A stretch of 6,297 nucleotides of DNA. Origin: an uncultured Oscillospiraceae bacterium. GTDB lineage: Bacteria > Bacillota_A > Clostridia > Oscillospirales > Oscillospiraceae. The stretch lies in assembly GCA_944386965.1 (NCBI GenBank), contig CALXDE010000019.1, positions 1 through 6,297 on the forward strand. Direction: 5' to 3'. A program made the position numbers and the translations under genes. Below the pieces are notes generated by a model. The model ran no database searches, was not told the origin of the DNA, and worked only from the letters and a program-made list of their open reading frames with translations. Shown here piece after piece: positions 5,970 to 6,297 of this stretch (within the stretch, counting starts at the first letter, position 1; every line of letters begins with the position of its first letter).

Positions 5970-6173
5970 TCAACGCTCCCGCCCTACCAGCTCGTCCAGC
6001 GAGACGTCGAACAGATCGGCCAGCGCCACCAACGTCGGCAGTGGCGGGATTCTTGTGCCGTACTCGTAGTTCTGGTACGCACGGATGCCAACGTGGACGG
6101 CTTCCGCCACAGCGTTTTGCGAAAGGTGCCGCATTTTGCGGAGAGAAACAAGATTTTCAGCCAATTTTTCCAT
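5970..6173 (-). CDS. Small XRE/Cro-family HTH regulator, 67 aa
   Basis: A single-domain DNA-binding protein. I chose the ATG at 6173 because GGGAG lies 8 nt upstream and the product then begins MEKLAENLVSLRKMRHLSQ, the usual opening of HTH_3 proteins; the in-frame ATG at 6230 would add 19 residues that do not resemble the family and would run through the operator region. The HTH spans nearly the whole protein: LSQNAVAEAV (17-26) is the first helix of the motif, GIRAYQNYEYGTR (29-41) the recognition helix and turn, and PPLPTLVALADLFDVSLDELVGR the closing helices. There is no sensor domain, as in Cro-like repressors. It is oriented with the MBOAT/DHHW genes, 89 bp upstream of them, and faces a divergent gene across a long dyad. 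Probable roles are autorepression and control of the divergent gene, possibly also of the acylation genes. Confidence 0.92.
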   Translation of the reverse strand: MEKLAENLVSLRKMRHLSQNAVAEAVHVGIRAYQNYEYGTRIPPLPTLVALADLFDVSLDELVGRER

Positions 6174-6191
6174 AAAATTTCTCCCAATGGC

Positions 6192-6220
6192 TTGACACGC
6201 ACATATGACCGTGATAAGAT
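6192..6220 (+). promoter_or_regulatory. Promoter of the gene starting at 6262
   Basis: A perfect -35 TTGACA (6192-6197), a 17-bp spacer and a -10 TAAGAT (6215-6220, 4 of 6) with an extended TG (6212-6213). Transcription should start near 6227. The left arm of the dyad at 6197-6245 fills most of the spacer and the right arm covers the start of the transcript, so a bound repressor would cover the whole promoter. Confidence 0.75.
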
Positions 6221-6245
6221 GATGCAACAACGGTCAATTGTGCGT
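6197..6245. promoter_or_regulatory. Long dyad operator between divergent XRE gene and edge gene
   Basis: Two 16-nt arms, ACGCACATATGACCGT (6197-6212) and ACGGTCAATTGTGCGT (6230-6245), are inverted copies matching at 14 of 16 positions around a centre at 6221, with 17 bp between them. The only mismatches are the central TA/AT pair of each arm. As the left arm lies upstream of the likely transcript start, this works as a DNA dyad and not as an RNA hairpin. Assignment to the 67-aa XRE protein is inferred from position. A minus-strand promoter for that gene is not clear; TTGACC with TATCAC at only 15 bp is the best seen. Confidence 0.6.
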
Positions 6246-6261
6246 AAAGGAGCGATTTACA

Positions 6262-6297
6262 ATGACAGATTTCATGCGATGGTTCTACGCCCACTAT
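6262..6297 (+). CDS. Unidentified protein, N-terminal 12 codons only
   Basis: An ATG at 6262 is preceded by AAAGGAG (6246-6252, 9 nt spacing) and a good promoter, and the frame is open to the window edge, reading MTDFMRWFYAHY. Twelve residues are too few to name a family. The start signals and the divergent XRE gene with a shared operator make it a real, probably repressed gene. Confidence 0.65.
   Translation, partial: MTDFMRWFYAHY

Noticed and set aside
3220..6069. A 949-codon open frame on the plus strand opposite the DHHW and MBOAT genes
   Set aside because: The translation is dominated by G, V, E, Q and H repeats with no domain, no ribosome binding site, and a start inside the end of lysA. 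It is the antisense shadow of G/C-biased codons in two well-recognised genes.

Overview
The window looks like chromosomal DNA from a high-GC member of the Bacillota, most likely a gut Clostridia of the Oscillospiraceae type (Flavonifractor/Lawsonibacter-like). This is inferred from the strongly G/C-biased third codon positions, AGGAGG-type ribosome binding sites, sigma-70-type promoters, a CCA-encoding tRNA and the type of genes present. Genus cannot be fixed from the sequence alone.

Layout, left to right. (1) Positions 1-767 (+) hold the 3' part of a glycosyltransferase with a C-terminal TPR region. It runs tail-to-tail, with a 3-bp gap, into (2) an unrecognised 123-residue gene at 771-1142 (-). 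That gene is transcribed divergently from (3) a small XRE/Cro-type regulator at 1271-1576 (+). The A/T-rich gap between them carries a good promoter for the unknown gene and three related dyad sites at 22-23 bp centre-to-centre spacing, so the pair looks like an autoregulated regulator/target module. (4) A bidirectional hairpin terminator separates the regulator from a tRNA-Ser(GGA) at 1615-1706 (-), which has a near-consensus promoter. (5) lysA, diaminopimelate decarboxylase, lies at 1934-3223 (+) and ends at a 21-bp hairpin. (6) Converging on the same hairpin is a minus-strand unit: XRE regulator (5970-6173), MBOAT O-acyltransferase (4495-5880) and DHHW/AlgX-AlgJ-like SGNH protein (3286-4482). 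MBOAT plus SGNH-like protein is the classic pair for O-acylating an extracytoplasmic polysaccharide or similar glycan. (7) At the right edge a divergent gene starts at 6262 (+). Its near-consensus promoter is overlaid by a long, nearly perfect dyad, probably the operator of the 5970-6173 regulator.

How it fits together: lysA and tRNA-Ser are housekeeping genes. The glycosyltransferase and the MBOAT/DHHW pair suggest cell-surface glycan work, but nothing shows that they act on the same polymer. The most notable theme is two small XRE regulators, each head-to-head with a small uncharacterised gene across a short intergenic region with its own inverted-repeat operators. No CRISPR array, transposase, integrase or rRNA is visible.
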